A stretch of DNA of 64,000 nt from Diogma glabrata. Taxonomy: Eukaryota; Arthropoda; Insecta; Diptera; Cylindrotomidae. The stretch lies in the NCBI GenBank assembly GCA_963693315.1, contig OY856188.1:101496462-101560461 (forward strand), written 5' to 3'. The notes under the pieces were generated by a model. The model saw only the letters and a program-made list of their open reading frames with translations. It was not told where the DNA came from and searched no databases. Made by a program: the position numbers and the translations under genes. Below, one piece after another: positions 43,406 to 55,831 of the stretch; the stretch's first letter is position 1, and every line of letters begins with the position of its first letter.

Positions 43406-45870
43406 ATGTCTGAAATAGGTGCGGAAAGTCCACAAATAGATGAAGGTGATTGTAAAACTCCGGTAAGTACAATTAAAATGGTGAAAATGGAGTAAAAAAT
43501 AGTAAAACCGTTGAGCATAAAACTTCTTACTGATGCGATAAGTGTATTATTTATGATTGAAATTGTTTAGTGACGCGGTCATTATACTGTTGATCTTTAA
43601 TTTTAATAACATCATCATAATGTTGTGAAGTGTAAAAATACATAGGCAATTAATTATAAATTTTAATATTGATATGTTTTGTAAAAGTGTCAAGCAATGC
43701 CTGTCCTTCAAAATGTTTCCATTATCAGAAAAATTTACGTCATTTGATACAACTTGATACGTTCGTATGAGCTGCTCGTACAATAAACAATTTATTTTTC
43801 AAGAATTATTGTTATTTGATTAATAAATCATTCTGTTCATCAATTGTTGTATGTTTGAAATGATTAATTATGTAATTTAGATTTAACTTTGATAAGAACA
43901 TTAAAAATTGTGGTAGAGAAAAAATTAATTATTTTAAATAAAACTTCAACACGTTGAAAAAAAATTAAATGAGCGTGTGTTGATGCTTCATAACAGTATC
44001 ACTTCAACGTTTTCAACCGGTAACGCTTACCTCTAATTATTAAAATCTTTACGAAAATACATGTTTATATAATAAAAATATTTAAAATTGTTATTTGGAA
44101 TACCTTCAGAAATTAATTTTAATGTAACGTCACTACAAGTTTTTGTTTTGAATTAAAAGTTTTAGAACCACTATTAATTTTCTCTTTTCATGTAAGTCAT
44201 TTTGGTTCATTTTATTTTTCGCGCTCATATTTCTTACGTAGATATGTGAAAATTAAAATGATAGAATTTGTTGACATAATTTGTTTTTCTTTATTTTAGA
44301 CAAAAAGAACGCCACCAAAACGAAAAACAACGTTGTTGGAAAAAGCTCGTGCGGAAAGTGAAGAAATAATAAAAAGTATGGGTGGAAGTGTTGATGTTGA
44401 AGGTAAACGACGTACACGATCAAGTGTAAAAGGACCTCCGGCAACTCCACCACCGGCAGCCAAAAAAGCTAAATTAAGTGGTACACCATCACGTCGTGGA
44501 CGTCCGAAGCGGGATGAGCATAGTGAGGATGAGAAAAATGTACAAATTTTATTTTTTTGTTATTGTTTTTGTGTAGTATTTACGTTTTTGTTATTTTAAG
44601 GAAACACCGGAAGCGGGAAATGAAACAAAAGATAATGATAAAATTGATGCAGCTGATGCTGTCGATAAGAACAGTAAAGATAATTGTAATATTGTCACAA
44701 AAAAAGATACAGAAAGTTCAAATGAAGAAACTGAAGTAAATAATGTAAACGAAGTTAAAGAGAATAACACGGGGGAGAAAAAAGTAAATGATGTTGATAT
44801 GAAAGAAACAGAATCATTGCAATCTACAGATAAACCTGAAACAGAAACTAAAACAAAAGTAGATGATGAGAAACCCATATTAAACGATGATGTAGAGAAA
44901 ATGGAAGTTGATGCAGCATCAGAAATAAAAGTTGGTTCAGATGAAGATAGTACAACAGCAGAGGTACAAAAAGAATCTGAAATAGAAAATAAAATTGATG
45001 AAAAGACATCAAGTTTAGAAGAATCAAATGAAAACTCGAAAGAAGTTGTTAAAGTTGATGTTCAAGAAGCTGTTAAAGAAAATTCAATAGCAAATAAACC
45101 CGAAGAAAATAAAATTGACGCCACTGTTTCAGACAATGAGAAAATTCAAAATGAACCTTCTCCATGTAAGTACTTCAACTTTAATCCATAAAATAGAATT
45201 CGTTATAAGGCTAACGTTGTAAGTCTGCCCAAGCGCACATTCATTGATTTCTATTTTAGCCAACGATAACCTTGAATCTTCGGTAACCTCAACCATTTGA
45301 AAATCTTATATTGTTTATGTTTAAATTTGATCAAACTTACCAAGTTTTTAGCTCACCTTAGACACATATTTGTTTATATGTATAAATGGGACCTCAAAGT
45401 TAGGGCGGTAATAACGGTAATAAACGATGCTACGAACACCTTCTAACGTTGGACGCATGATGGTTTTTTGAATGAATTTCATTCAAAAAATCATCATGCG
45501 TCCAACTTTGGAAGGTGTTCGTAGCATCGTGTAGAGCCGGCTATACAATGTTTCAATTGTAGCAATAATTGTCAAAACTTAGAAAAACAAAATCGTGTAG
45601 TTATAATTCTATTAAAACGTCGGTTACATTGAGTTATTATAAGCGCACGAGTAGCGAACCAAACAACTTTCTCGGTATGATTAAACAAGGCGAGTTTGTT
45701 AGCAGTTAGTAAATTCACAGGCTAGGAGCTTAGTTTACAAGTTACTCAATGTCATCCACGCTTAAATTACTAGAAAGTATAATTTACTGAAGATTTGTAT
45801 ACTTTCAGGTGAACCACAAAAAGTATCCACAGAAGCATCTATTGCAGAAATAGCAACAACAACGCAGTAA
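43406..45870 (+). CDS. Acidic, lysine/glutamate-rich nuclear protein with AT-hook-like motif
   Basis: I do not recognise the family. Four exons, 43406-43462, 44300-44539, 44601-45165 and 45809-45870, with GT-AG introns of 837, 61 and 643 nt and closing phases, give 307 residues. The N-terminal third is basic and proline-rich: TKRTPPKRKTTLLEKARAES, then EEIIKSMGG, KRRTRSSVKG, PPATPPPAAKKAKL and RRGRPKRDE, where the RGRPK core is an AT-hook-like DNA-binding element and KRRTRS/AKKAK look like nuclear localisation signals. The rest is very acidic and repetitive (EVNNVNEVKEN, EKMEVDAASEI, KIDEKTSSLEES) and probably disordered. A chromatin role is plausible, not shown. A CACGTG palindrome is in its upstream region. 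The gene ends are supported by clean splice phases and an in-frame stop. Confidence 0.72.
45423..45533. repeat. Hairpin repeat inside the last intron of the AT-hook gene
   Basis: ACGATGCTACGAACACCTTC followed by TTGGACGCATGATG is inverted as CATCATGCGTCCAA and GAAGGTGTTCGTAGCATCGT, around a short ATTTCATT centre. It is about 110 bp and could fold as one hairpin. Confidence 0.75.
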
Positions 45871-47590
45871 TGAAATTAAATTTTGAATGTCTTAATGACC
45901 TAATTTTTTTTACTTCCGTAAGAGGATTGACATTAACAACAGATTTTTATTTTAAATTTTTCCTTAAATAATAATAAAAAAAAGAAGTTCAAAAACAACA
46001 CGGAAAATATGCGAGAAACCATTGATGAACTTTATTTAATTTCATATTTAAAATCAAGAAATCATAATAATTATTAATAAAATTCGAAATATGTGAGGAT
46101 TTTTTTCTCTTATATTCTTAAAATATATTGGAATTAAAACGAGAAAAAAAATTTTTAAAAGAATTTTTATATTGTAAAATAATTAGATATAAATGATTAT
46201 AATTTTAACGTTTTTATTTTGTTTGCAAAAAAAATATCAAATTAGTGGGACAGTTAATATACGTTTTGTATTAATTCCTTATTAATAATTGTATCATAAC
46301 TAAATATTTTACCACATATTTCGTTTTCTATTTTATAGTTATAAATCTCTCATTTATTAATTAATAAAATTAATATAGTTTTCTTCTACTACACGTAAAA
46401 ATAAATAAATATAATTTTATGTTGCTAATTCATGTTTTATTTTTAATTTGTTGCTATAATTATATATTCTGCTGTCATCTAAAAATAATGTTATACATAA
46501 ATTAGTTGAACAATAAACAGAACAGCAAAATATACAATTAATAAAAGGTCAATTCTTTTATTTAATTCCGAATTTCATAATTTGTCAATGTATTTTGAAC
46601 CATATAGTTTTTTTTTGTTGTAAACAAAGTCAAAAGAAATGGACGATAGGATTTATCATAGCAATAAATAATATTATTTTTTTTACTTAGAAAATCTATT
46701 ATTATTGGCTGTTTTTTATTCCTCGTTTTAGAATAATTTTTCAATTGTTTCTCACCCAACGGATAAAAACAATCATTTAGAATTTTTTAATTAGGGATCC
46801 TAACTTTATTTTTTTTTCCAAATTCCCCACCATTAACAAATATTTTTTCAAAATCGCTATGCATATGTTTTTTTTATTTCGCCTAACAATATTCCAAATA
46901 TTTCTTGGAGATTTAATAATATTCGAATGAAAAAATGAGATGGTAGGTACAGAGAAAGCAGATTAGTCCAAGTTAGTATAGTTCAATGACACTAATTTCA
47001 GTTTAGTATTTTATTTTTCGTTTTGTATATGTTAACTTAGAGAATGAATATAAATAAAATTAACGAATTATAATATAATTTTCATAGGCTCTGTATGTAT
47101 TTGCATCGTTCAAAACAGAAATTTAAAATTAAGTTTTAATATTTCTTTAATTATTAAAATAATATTGTCTAATTTTATAATTATTTATATAGATTAAAAT
47201 TTGATTATTTTCGTTCAAATTCTTAAAATAGACGTACAACATCTTTTAACATATACAAATTTTAATCTTATAACTGTTTTTGTATAAAAATTTAATAACT
47301 AAAATAATAAAACTTTACTATGTAATTAAATGAAACAAAAAATTGATTTAGGTATAAGTTGTGGGTTTTTTATTCTTATTTTAAAATACGTTATTTATGA
47401 AGAATTTATAATAAAAATATTGTCAAAATTTGAAGATTATTATAAGTTTTAATAAAGAAAACTGTATAAAAGTAAAATTTTATCATATTTTATTTATTGT
47501 TCATTCTATATTGTTAAACAGTAACGGTTAGTCGTGATTTTTTAAAATGAAACTTGAAATTTTGTCGGTTTTAAGTTCATATTTTTTATA
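45871..47590. other. 3' flank of the AT-hook gene; AT-rich, nothing further recognised
   Basis: Several AATAAA words follow the stop (for example near 46076), then AT-rich sequence without supported features. Confidence 0.4.
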
Positions 47591-47599
47591 AATTTGAAA

Positions 47600-47690
47600 A
47601 CAGTGTTCATCAACACCAAAGGTATTTATGTGTTGTTGTGAGTTGTGACACATATTGTAAACACTATAACAACACTTTATTTTAAAAAAA
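47600..47690 (+). repeat. LINE 3' tail copy
   Basis: TTCATCAACACC, GTTGTTGTGAG, TGTGACACATATTGTAAAC and an ACAACACTTT/A-run end match the 3' end of the LINE derivative. Only the tail is present. Confidence 0.55.
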
Positions 47691-47930
47691 GAGCTTATTA
47701 GTTAAGACACAATTTAGTAAGCTTTTCATCGTTAAAATTGTATTACAATTTTCAACTTTAAGCAGATAGAATGCCATCTATCATCAATTTATTAATAGTG
47801 TCTAGAGTTAATTTACACGACACTATTAACTAATTGAAGATAGATGACATATTTTCTGCTTAAAATTATAGTACGATTTAAACGATAAAAATCTTACTAA
47901 TTTGTGTCTTAGCTAATAAGCTTACGTTCT
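47691..47930. mobile_element. MITE with AGCTTATTAG ends
   Basis: AGCTTATTAGTTAAGACACA and its inverse TGTGTCTTAGCTAATAAGCT bound the element; AGATAGAATGCCATCTATC and GATAGATGACATATTTTCT form inner arms. No ORF. Confidence 0.75.
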
Positions 47931-47990
47931 TATACGTCTATCTCCTACGCTGTTGCATGGTTGACGCCATATTAAAAAAAACTTATATGT

Positions 47991-48462
47991 ACTAAGTTTA
48001 TACCACCGATAGTTTAATGAAATAATAGTTTTTTGCTATTAAACTATCGATACATCAGGTGTTTATACTACAAAATAGTATTATTCTATCATGTGGTATA
48101 AACGCACCGAATAATATTGACAGATAGAATACGGCTACCGTATTTCAAATTTGAATATAAAATCGTATCGATTGAAAAGTATTTCAACAAAAAATTAGAA
48201 TGCTTATATTAGTTTAAAATTAAAACTAAATTTTGAGTGATTTTGATGTTGCATATTTTTTACAATCGCATGAAATTGTGTTTTACATTTTACGTTTTGA
48301 CGGTTACAATTTTTTTTAATATGCTATTATATACTATCGATCAAAAGCCAAATATCAAATAACTATCTGTCAAATTAAAAAAGTATTATTTTCCATTTAC
48401 ACTGTAATAGTTTAATAGCTATTTGCCATTATTCTATTATACTACCATGGTGTAAACTTAGT
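47991..48462. mobile_element. MITE with ACTAAGTTTA ends
   Basis: ACTAAGTTTATACCACCGAT at the left and GGTGTAAACTTAGT at the right are inverted, and inner words (TAGTTTAATG, AATAATAG) are mirrored more loosely. No ORF. Confidence 0.6.
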
Positions 48463-48474
48463 GTTAATAAACTT

Positions 48475-49060
48475 AATTGCCATATGCAAAAAAATGGAAT
48501 AGTGTTTTTGATTAACCTCCTATATTCTTCAAAGCCTGATTCATTGACGCCATATTAAAAAGACAATGAACATATTGCCACATGCAAAAAATTAGATTAG
48601 TGTTTTTGATTAAATTTTTTATATGGAGTTTTAGTTTTCCAGATGGTGTTAAACATTTTTTGAATTTTTTTATATTGAGGCAAAACCTCCTAAATCATAA
48701 CCCTACTGATTTACGCCATTTGCAATAAACAATGAACATTGCCACATGCAAAAAATTGGATTAGTGTTTCTGATTATATTTGTTTTAATTTCAAAATGGC
48801 GCTAATAGTTAACGATTTTTACTGTGCTAAAAAATGAATCAGGCTTCTGTATTGGGGGTTTTGATTGAGTTTTAATTTCAAAATGGCGCTACAAGTTCAC
48901 GATATTTTCTGTGCTAAAAATATAGAAGGCTTATGTATAGGGGTTTTGCATCTACCAAAACCTCCGATATTCTTCAAGCCCAATTCATTGCCGCCATATT
49001 AAAAAAACAATTTGAACATGCAAAAAATTGGAGTGTTTTGATTAAATTTGTTGAATTTTT
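48475..49060. repeat. Degenerate tandem repeat (CATGCAAAAAATTGGA units)
   Basis: CATATGCAAAAAAATGGAAT, ACATGCAAAAAATTAGATTA, ACATGCAAAAAATTGGATTA and ACATGCAAAAAATTGGAGTG occur near 48482, 48582, 48744 and 49016, with GACGCCATATTAAAAA and CAAAATGGCGCTA in between. Units are of unequal length. Confidence 0.6.
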
Positions 49061-49070
49061 TTGGGTGCCG

Positions 49071-49486
49071 TGATAAAATATCACACGAAAAAATCCCACA
49101 CGATATAATATCACGTCGAAAATATCACAGCGATAAAATCACACTATACGAAAATATCACATCACGAAAATATCACATCCTAAAATCACACGCGATAAAA
49201 TATCACATCCTAAAATCGCTTTCTTAAGGCTCGTCTCCACTAACCGCGCCAAACGTTTGCTAAAACCGGGCATTCACATACAACAGTGACAGAATTTCAT
49301 ACAAATTTGACAGCAGCATTCTGTTGCTGTAAAATTTGTATAAAATTCTGTTTCTGTTTTATGTGAATTTCAACCTTAACCTTTGCAAACATAGATGTGT
49401 TTAGGAGAGACCCGTGTGATTTTTTCGCTGTGATATTTTCGACGTGATATTCTTTCGTGTGTGATTTTTTCGTGTGATATTTTATC
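49071..49486. mobile_element. Foldback built of TATCAC short repeats, with a nested MITE
   Basis: The left arm has about ten ATATCAC/ATCACAC words separated by CGAAAA or CGATAAA; the right arm carries them inverted (GTGTGATTTTTTCG, GTGATATTTTCGACGTGATA, GTGTGATATTTTATCA). The outermost TGATAAAATATCACACGA is exactly mirrored. The CACATACAACAG MITE sits inside at about 49273-49367. Confidence 0.8.
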
Positions 49487-49639
49487 ATAGAACCAAAAAG
49501 TTAGTTTAGATTTTGTTCTCTGTATTTCCAAATTTTTTTTTGCATTTCTCTAATACATTTAAAGTCTTGTATGGTGGTTTCATGAAAGCCGAAAAGATTA
49601 GTTTTTGATAAAATCATCGATATTAAAAAATCGAGCCAT

Positions 49640-50345
49640 TTTTTATCACATAGAGCGTGTTCGGTACAGCATTAAAATGATAAAAAATCACATCATTATT
49701 AATGTGGTGTTCTTTTCACTTTTTTAAATCAATCTATAAATTCGGGTCTGAAAAGAACAAAAAACAAAAGTTGATGTGAAATATGTTTGTATTAGTGATA
49801 TTTAAATGGCGGTTGTCTACTTTTAAATTTGAAAAATTTCGTATAATAGCATATTCTGCAATTGTGTATTGAAATATTTATATTAGTTTCAATTAATTTG
49901 TAAATAAAATAATTTTAATTTATTCATTCATATTTGTTTTCAATTTAAATTGCTTCATTTTAGAGAAAAGTGTATTCGTTTTTTTCTATGATGCATATTT
50001 TTTCATCCGCCCAATGAAATATTTTAATTCTAATAAATCCATTTTAGAGTTTTTTTTTATTAGGAGTTACTTTATTAAATGTTAGTTACATTATATTGTA
50101 TATATATAATACAAAACACAATAAGTAATTCTTCAAAATTAAACAATTCATAGTTATATAGAAATTGTCGTTAACAAAACGTTTATTTTTAAATTTTCTT
50201 TGTTGATTTTAGTAATGTCAAAAAATTTACGAAAAAATGCACATTTTTTTTTTGATGTAAATCGGAAAAAAAATTGATGTTTTTGATGAAAAGAACAAAA
50301 TTTTTGATTTTCATCAATTTTTTTTTATAGATTTGGTAAAAAGAA
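49640..50345. repeat. Possible relative of the 14336-14769 MITE
   Basis: GTTCTTTTCA, TGATGTAAATC and ATTGATGTTTTTGATGAAAA words occur toward both sides, but clean terminal inverted repeats could not be fixed by eye. Confidence 0.35.
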
Positions 50346-50460
50346 TTCGACATAATTTAAACGAGAAATAAATAAAATTTTGAATAAAACCTACTTAATT
50401 CAGTAAATTATTAGTGATATAACATCACCCCGATGGAAAATCTCCCATCAAGAATAATAT

Positions 50461-50930
50461 ACGAACTGAATCTAAAAAATTATGGTGCAAAGTATGAAAC
50501 TTTTTGCAATCAATACAATTTTAGAGCGATCTAGTTTCGAACCAATGAGAAAATTTTAAACTTTAAAAAAGTTTATCATTCTCATCAGGGCTAGCCGACT
50601 AGATAAACACTACCAAAAAATGTCAACGCTAATGAATATAAACCAAAAATTAGGTTACAACTCTAGCAAAGTGTAAAAACAAAAAATTTACATAAACATA
50701 AATCTAATAGATTCAGGTTTAGTCAATTAATTTCTCTGGTGATCACTGTTTTGTTATACTCTAGACATTCTAGTATTGAATAACAAACTTGTATCGGTGA
50801 GAAGAAGATGACTAGTCTTCACTTGTGTCTATTGACACATGATCAACAATTAATTCAGTAAATCTCTAAAATTGTATGGATTGCAAAAAGTTTCATAATT
50901 TGCACCATAATTTTTTAGATTCAGTTCTTA
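50461..50930. mobile_element. MITE with about 65-bp terminal inverted repeats
   Basis: ACGAACTGAATCTAAAAAAT and ATTTTTTAGATTCAGTTCTT are inverted ends, with TATGGTGCAAAGTATGAAAC, TTTTTGCAATCA and ACAATTTTAGAG mirrored inside. No ORF. A partial copy is at 12480-12590. Confidence 0.8.
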
Positions 50931-51900
50931 TAAAAACCTACTTATTTCAAAGAAAAGTTCATGCTGCCACCTAAGTTATGTTTGTGTAACTATATACAAA
51001 TTATACACAGTACCACCCTACGATTAAATACAAACACCATCAAACGCACCAATACTACAAATTAGATGCTTCACTCAAAAAGTCTAGTTACTCTTCCTTA
51101 GATATTTATTCAATGGTAGGGCTATTGTAGTATAACTACTCACTCTTAATTGCATACCAATATTCCAATAAACAAATCTCTATATAACCAAACAAAACAT
51201 AATATAATCAAACAAATTTAAATCGTTTTAAAGTCACGAGAGTCATAAATCAAATCATTTAAAAATAAAAACATTTAAAACAGATGTCTCTAATATTACG
51301 TAAAATAATAACAGTTCAAGTTTACAAGAAGTTATCGCTTCATAGGCAAAACTATAAATAATTGTTATTTCATTTATTGTTGTTGTAAATTAAATAATAA
51401 AGTTGTTTATAATTTTTTTAATTTAATTTATTTGATATAATTTTTTTGATTTAATTTATAATCATAAATATCGTAAACAATAATTATGAAAGTTAGATTA
51501 TTATTATTATTTGGATAATTGGAAATGACAAAATTGTGCATATGTTATACGCATTTTTGGATATTGTTTAAAAGAAATTGTTTAAACAAATTTAGTATAT
51601 AAGGAATAAAAATTGACGAAATAAATAACACTGATTTTTATACTCAAACTTGTTTGTGTTTTATTGATCCTTCTCACGACGACTTCCAATTTGTTCATCA
51701 AGACGAAGTTTAACAGCGAGCTATACGATCCAAATTGTTTATCGAAGGATCATATCAGTATGTTGGGACCGTTCTCATACGGAATAACGAACGTTGACAA
51801 CTATTGAAGAGATATCTCCTCGTGGATGTATGGTTTATCCACGCAACTGAAGGCTGAATAAATGAAGTTGACACACAACTTTGAAGAGGATTACGCTCTG
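50931..51900. other. Intergenic; possible decayed LTR-like segment
   Basis: A TATATAAGG at about 51596 followed by an A-rich stretch and CTTGTTTGTGTTTTATTGAT resembles an LTR promoter/R region, but I found no second copy. Nothing else recognised. Confidence 0.25.
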
Positions 51901-51903
51901 TAT

Positions 51904-52362
51904 ACTATGAGTGTGTTTTTTTTCTATATCGGAGAAGATCGGAGAGATATTTTATACGTCAAAAAAATTATCTGTGTTTTTTTGCATTCTCGGATATATC
52001 TGATATATTTGTTCCGTGTTTTTTTTCAATGTCGGATATATCTCAGATCATCTATTTTCTCTCTGAAAACTTTTACAGATATTACAGATATTTTTTTTAA
52101 CGACTGGAAATCATCGTTTAAAGTATAAATTTAAAAAATTGTGGGTAAAGTTGCGATTAAAAACAAATTTAAATAAATTTTTTAATAAAATTTAAATTTA
52201 TTTAATAAATTTTTTTAATGTTTTTTGGCGGAAAAAACTCAGAGAATATATTTTATATCTGACAGTTAATTATCGGAGGAAAAAATTATACGATATATCT
52301 GATACAGATTTTATTTTATCTCTCCGATCTCTCCGATATAGAAAAAAAACACACCCTATGAT
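51904..52362. mobile_element. Foldback with CTATGAGTGTGTTTT ends
   Basis: CTATGAGTGTGTTTTTTTTC with TATATCGGAG is inverted at the right as CTCCGATATAGAAAAAAAAC with ACACCCTATG. Inner GGATATATCTGATATAT words recur. The 88-codon ORF inside is not convincing. Confidence 0.75.
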
Positions 52363-52557
52363 TACGGAGGTTTTGCTCACTTATCATGAAAAAATTAACC
52401 TTTTTCCAGCTTTTAAATGTCAAAATGTTTTGAAAATAAAATATTTTATTTTCATTGTGTATACGCTTTTCGTTTTGTTTATGCTTACATTTTTGTGATA
52501 AATATTCTTGATAAAGTATGGTTTTGTTTTTTCGGTATAAATTTATGGTTTGTTATA

Positions 52558-52656
52558 AGGCGCGCTATATACTTGAGCTAAGCTATGCGAACTATGTGTT
52601 TTGTATATAACGTAATCAAATGGATGACTATACACTTGAGCTAAGCTATGTCAGCT
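52558..52656. repeat. Fragment of the 6802-7032 MITE family
   Basis: CTTGAGCTAAGCTATGCGAA and a second CTTGAGCTAAGCTATG occur in direct order here, matching the MITE ends. Confidence 0.6.
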
Positions 52657-52689
52657 GACATTTTATTTCTTTGGTTGTTCGGTCCGGTT

Positions 52690-53960
52690 TGACGTAAGGT
52701 AGTAGTGATGGCTCCTCAGTTAAATTAGCGATCCGTTCAGACCGGATCGTTCATTTGCACTGACCGATTTAAAAACATCGGACTTCGTTCAATCGGTCAC
52801 TTGCAAAAATATTAAATAATTCAGTTAAAAATAATAATAAAAAATGCCTCGTTAATAGGTCAAGAACCACATCTGAATTAACAAGCAACCATGGTAAAAT
52901 AAAAATAAGGCATTCTCACTAGAGTGACAGCGATGCCATTTTGATTTTGATTGACGTCATTCAGAGTTTTATATAATAACGTTGTTGTTATTATCAATGA
53001 GAAAGCTATTGTTTTTAAATTAAAAATATATTTAGTATGATTTATAAGTTAATTTATTAGTTAATGAAATGATTGAAATTAATTCATTCATTAATTAATG
53101 AACTTTAGTATTTGTTTTACTATTAAAACATATACAAATTTAAATGCCGAACTACTTGGCAGTTAAAACCTGCAAAAGTGTTCAACAAATGTGAAAAATC
53201 ATACTCAAAACATAAGGTTTTTTCATTTCCAGAAAAATAAATCAATTTGTAGTGTGTTGTGACCCACTCACTTTTACACCCGCTCACTTTTACAGTCTTT
53301 GTACACATTACACACTCGGTGTATGTTGCACTATTTCTAAAACATTACACTCTCGGTGTATATTGGTTTAAGATTTCTTAATTTAAAATAGCTTACATAT
53401 AATTTTCATCAACTGGTTTTGTTTCAATTCTAAATTTTGTTTCGATTTCTTTGTTTATAAATGCTAAATTGCATTTTATATCACGTACACCAAAATTATG
53501 TGTTTCCATTGGTGGAAACACATTGGATTTTGTTTGGAATTAATCGAATGATATTTTATTATCATGGAGTGGGGAAAAATGTATAAAACCCACGGTGGCG
53601 TCTAAAACGGGGTTGTTGTTGCGTGGTTTGGACACAGTATATTTGTGTTTTATTTTTTTAATTAATAAATTTTAAAGTTGTGTTAAATAAAGTATTTTTT
53701 TTAAATTACATACAGTATTTTTGTGTTTTTCTTAATTCTTTTCTCTTAAAACCCTACTTTAGGAGAATAGGAACCAACAAGTGGATAGAAGCATGTGGAA
53801 AAAGAAAATGTTCGTATTTATTATAAGTGAGTTTGTTCCTTACACCTCACTGAAAATGATTGGACTTTAAAAGAAAAACTTTCAAATACCCTAATGAATA
53901 AAAGATCGTTGAAAGTGGAACCTTATCTTAGAACATACAAGGAAGTGGTCACTTCCAATA
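52690..53960. other. Intergenic, nothing firmly recognised
   Basis: A hairpin TGTGTTTCCA/TGGAAACACA at 53499-53522 and two CTCACTTTTACA and CTCGGTGTATATT-like short repeats (53265-53365) are visible. No gene supported. Confidence 0.35.
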
Positions 53961-53969
53961 TTTGCACAT

Positions 53970-54480
53970 CTAAAGAAATGCACATCTAAAGAAACGCACA
54001 TCCAAAACGCTTGAAAAGAAACGTGCTGTTGCTAGTACTTGATCAATTTGACTTCGAGAGTTTCCATTCGGTTTAAAAACATAAGTCTGCTTATGAATCG
54101 ATCGATGCGAAAAGAAATTACTGGCAACTCTCAAATTATTTGATACTGCAAACTCAGTCATTCTCACCATTATCATTGTTGGTGTTTATTTCATAACCTC
54201 TTCCAGTGTTATGTAGAGAGTATTGACGGTCTCAGCTTCAGTAGGTGCATGAAAGGCAATAAGAGAAATATTGTTTTATTTACCGCGTACCCCTAAGTAG
54301 CAGATCCTCTCATTGACCAGGATGACCACTACTGCATAAAGAGTGACTATTCGAGTTTTGGTTTCTGATTAATTCTAATTTCTTGCAGAGAAATGACATC
54401 CATCCTATACCTCTCAGCCTCAGCCTCTAGTCTTATTAAAGCATCATGAGCGATCAGGCTGCACACGTTCCGATTCGGTA
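53970..54480 (-). pseudogene. Degenerate LINE endonuclease fragment
   Basis: The minus strand reads RMDVISLQEIR near 54400, then, after stops, FSHRSIHKQTYVFKPNGNSR and SQIDQVLATARF, the pattern of APE-type endonucleases of RTE-like LINEs (the H-K-x-T-W and Q-I-D-H blocks). Stops interrupt it repeatedly. Confidence 0.55.
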
Positions 54481-55510
54481 GTTTGGTTCTTTCTCACGTC
54501 CAGCTAAAACTTCTGTTGTTTTGTTAGTGTCTGGTATTCTTTTTTTGGTTATCAAATTTAACAAAGCTTTTTTTCGGAGTGATGGTGTTAACCTCAGTCC
54601 CAACCCAAATTTTCGTTAATGTTTCTGTTATGATGATAAGGTTATAAGAAGTTTTAAGGCGCCAATTCGCCGTGATGTAGTGTAATAGACTAAACAGTTT
54701 TTTCTCTGGTTGTCTCCGATACACCAAACTAATTCCGATACACCAACCCAGGCAGCACGGCGTGGACGTCGAATTTCCTACCCTGTAAAATGTTCTTTAG
54801 AGTTAGAAAACTAAACAGATTGTTAATGAAAAAAAATAAGGAAAACCATAACATAAAAATATTGTTTTCTCTAATTTTCAAATTCAAACATTTTTTGATT
54901 TTTTATATTCACTCCGGATGACGTCACACAAAATTTTCGATTAGCTGTCAAGAATACCTTATAATCATATACCATGACAAGCAACAATCCCCATAAATCT
55001 AAGACCATTTTGTCAAAAAAGTTGCGAAGGGTATTCAAAACTTTTTGCAAAGAGGATGAGTAGCGAAATAAAGAAGAAAGCCTCTTCCGTTTAAACAAAA
55101 AATATTGCTCATACTAATGTAATTTATTTAAAAAGATTAATAAATCATTGCTTAAAAAGTTAAAAATCTGTACAGGATTTATACTATAGTACATCTACTA
55201 TTTTAAGCCACCCTGTATTTGTTTGTTTTCTACCGTTTCTCATCCAATCCATTCCATATTATCGATTTAAGAAAAAAACATTATTAAAAACAAAATTGCA
55301 CTCTATAATAAGGAATATAATGTTTAAGTCCTGACATGTAGTAAATTTTTAATTTTAAACTAAAAGTAACAAACAAACAATTTTTTTTTACAGCAAAATT
55401 AAATAAAGTCTGAAAAACTTAAATGAAATTACTTCTATTAGTAATTAGACAGCATCCATTAACCAACAAAAATTAACAATAATAATAAAAACAATTTAAA
55501 TACATATATG
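54481..55510. other. Intergenic, nothing recognised
   Basis: A TTTTAAGCCACCCTGTA stretch near 55200 looks like a mariner-type end, but no partner was found. Confidence 0.3.
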
Positions 55511-55514
55511 TATA
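55511..55514. other. Target-site duplication TATA of the errantivirus, left copy
   Basis: TATA precedes AGTTAA at the 5' LTR and is repeated at 63559-63562. Gypsy-type errantiviruses favour alternating pyrimidine-purine targets; the target here lies in TACATATATGTATA. Confidence 0.85.
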
Positions 55515-55831
55515 AGTTAATTAACCTTCATATTACATTCCTATAAATGTTTTGTCTTCTAATATCCTATTACAAATTGCATTCCGTAAAAATTTTCTCA
55601 CAGAAACAAACTCATTAATTGACAAGTTTAGTTTCTGTGAAATAGAATATAATATTTCAATAAAATTATTATAAATATTGTCTATTATGCAAAAACATTG
55701 TAAAACATTTTTAGCATTAAGTTTAGAAATTTCAAATTGTAATTTACTATCTTTTTGAGTTTAATAAAGTAAAGAGGTCTTCCTCTAAAAAAATTATTTT
55801 TTTAAAATAAATAAGGAATAATTCCTTAACT
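55515..55831 (+). repeat. 5' LTR (317 bp) of the errantivirus
   Basis: Begins AGTTAATTAACC and ends CCTTAACT, with AGTTAA/TTAACT inverted ends as in gypsy. It reads identical to 63242-63558. AATAAA at 55763. The next bases, TGGCGCCGAAA from the last LTR base, are the probable primer-binding site. Confidence 0.95.

Noticed and set aside
51590..51720. Solo LTR with TATA and poly(A)-like words
   Set aside because: No second copy, no terminal TG/CA pair or target duplication could be fixed.
51862..52128. 88-codon ORF
   Set aside because: Lies inside a foldback arm and is made of its repeated TATATC words.
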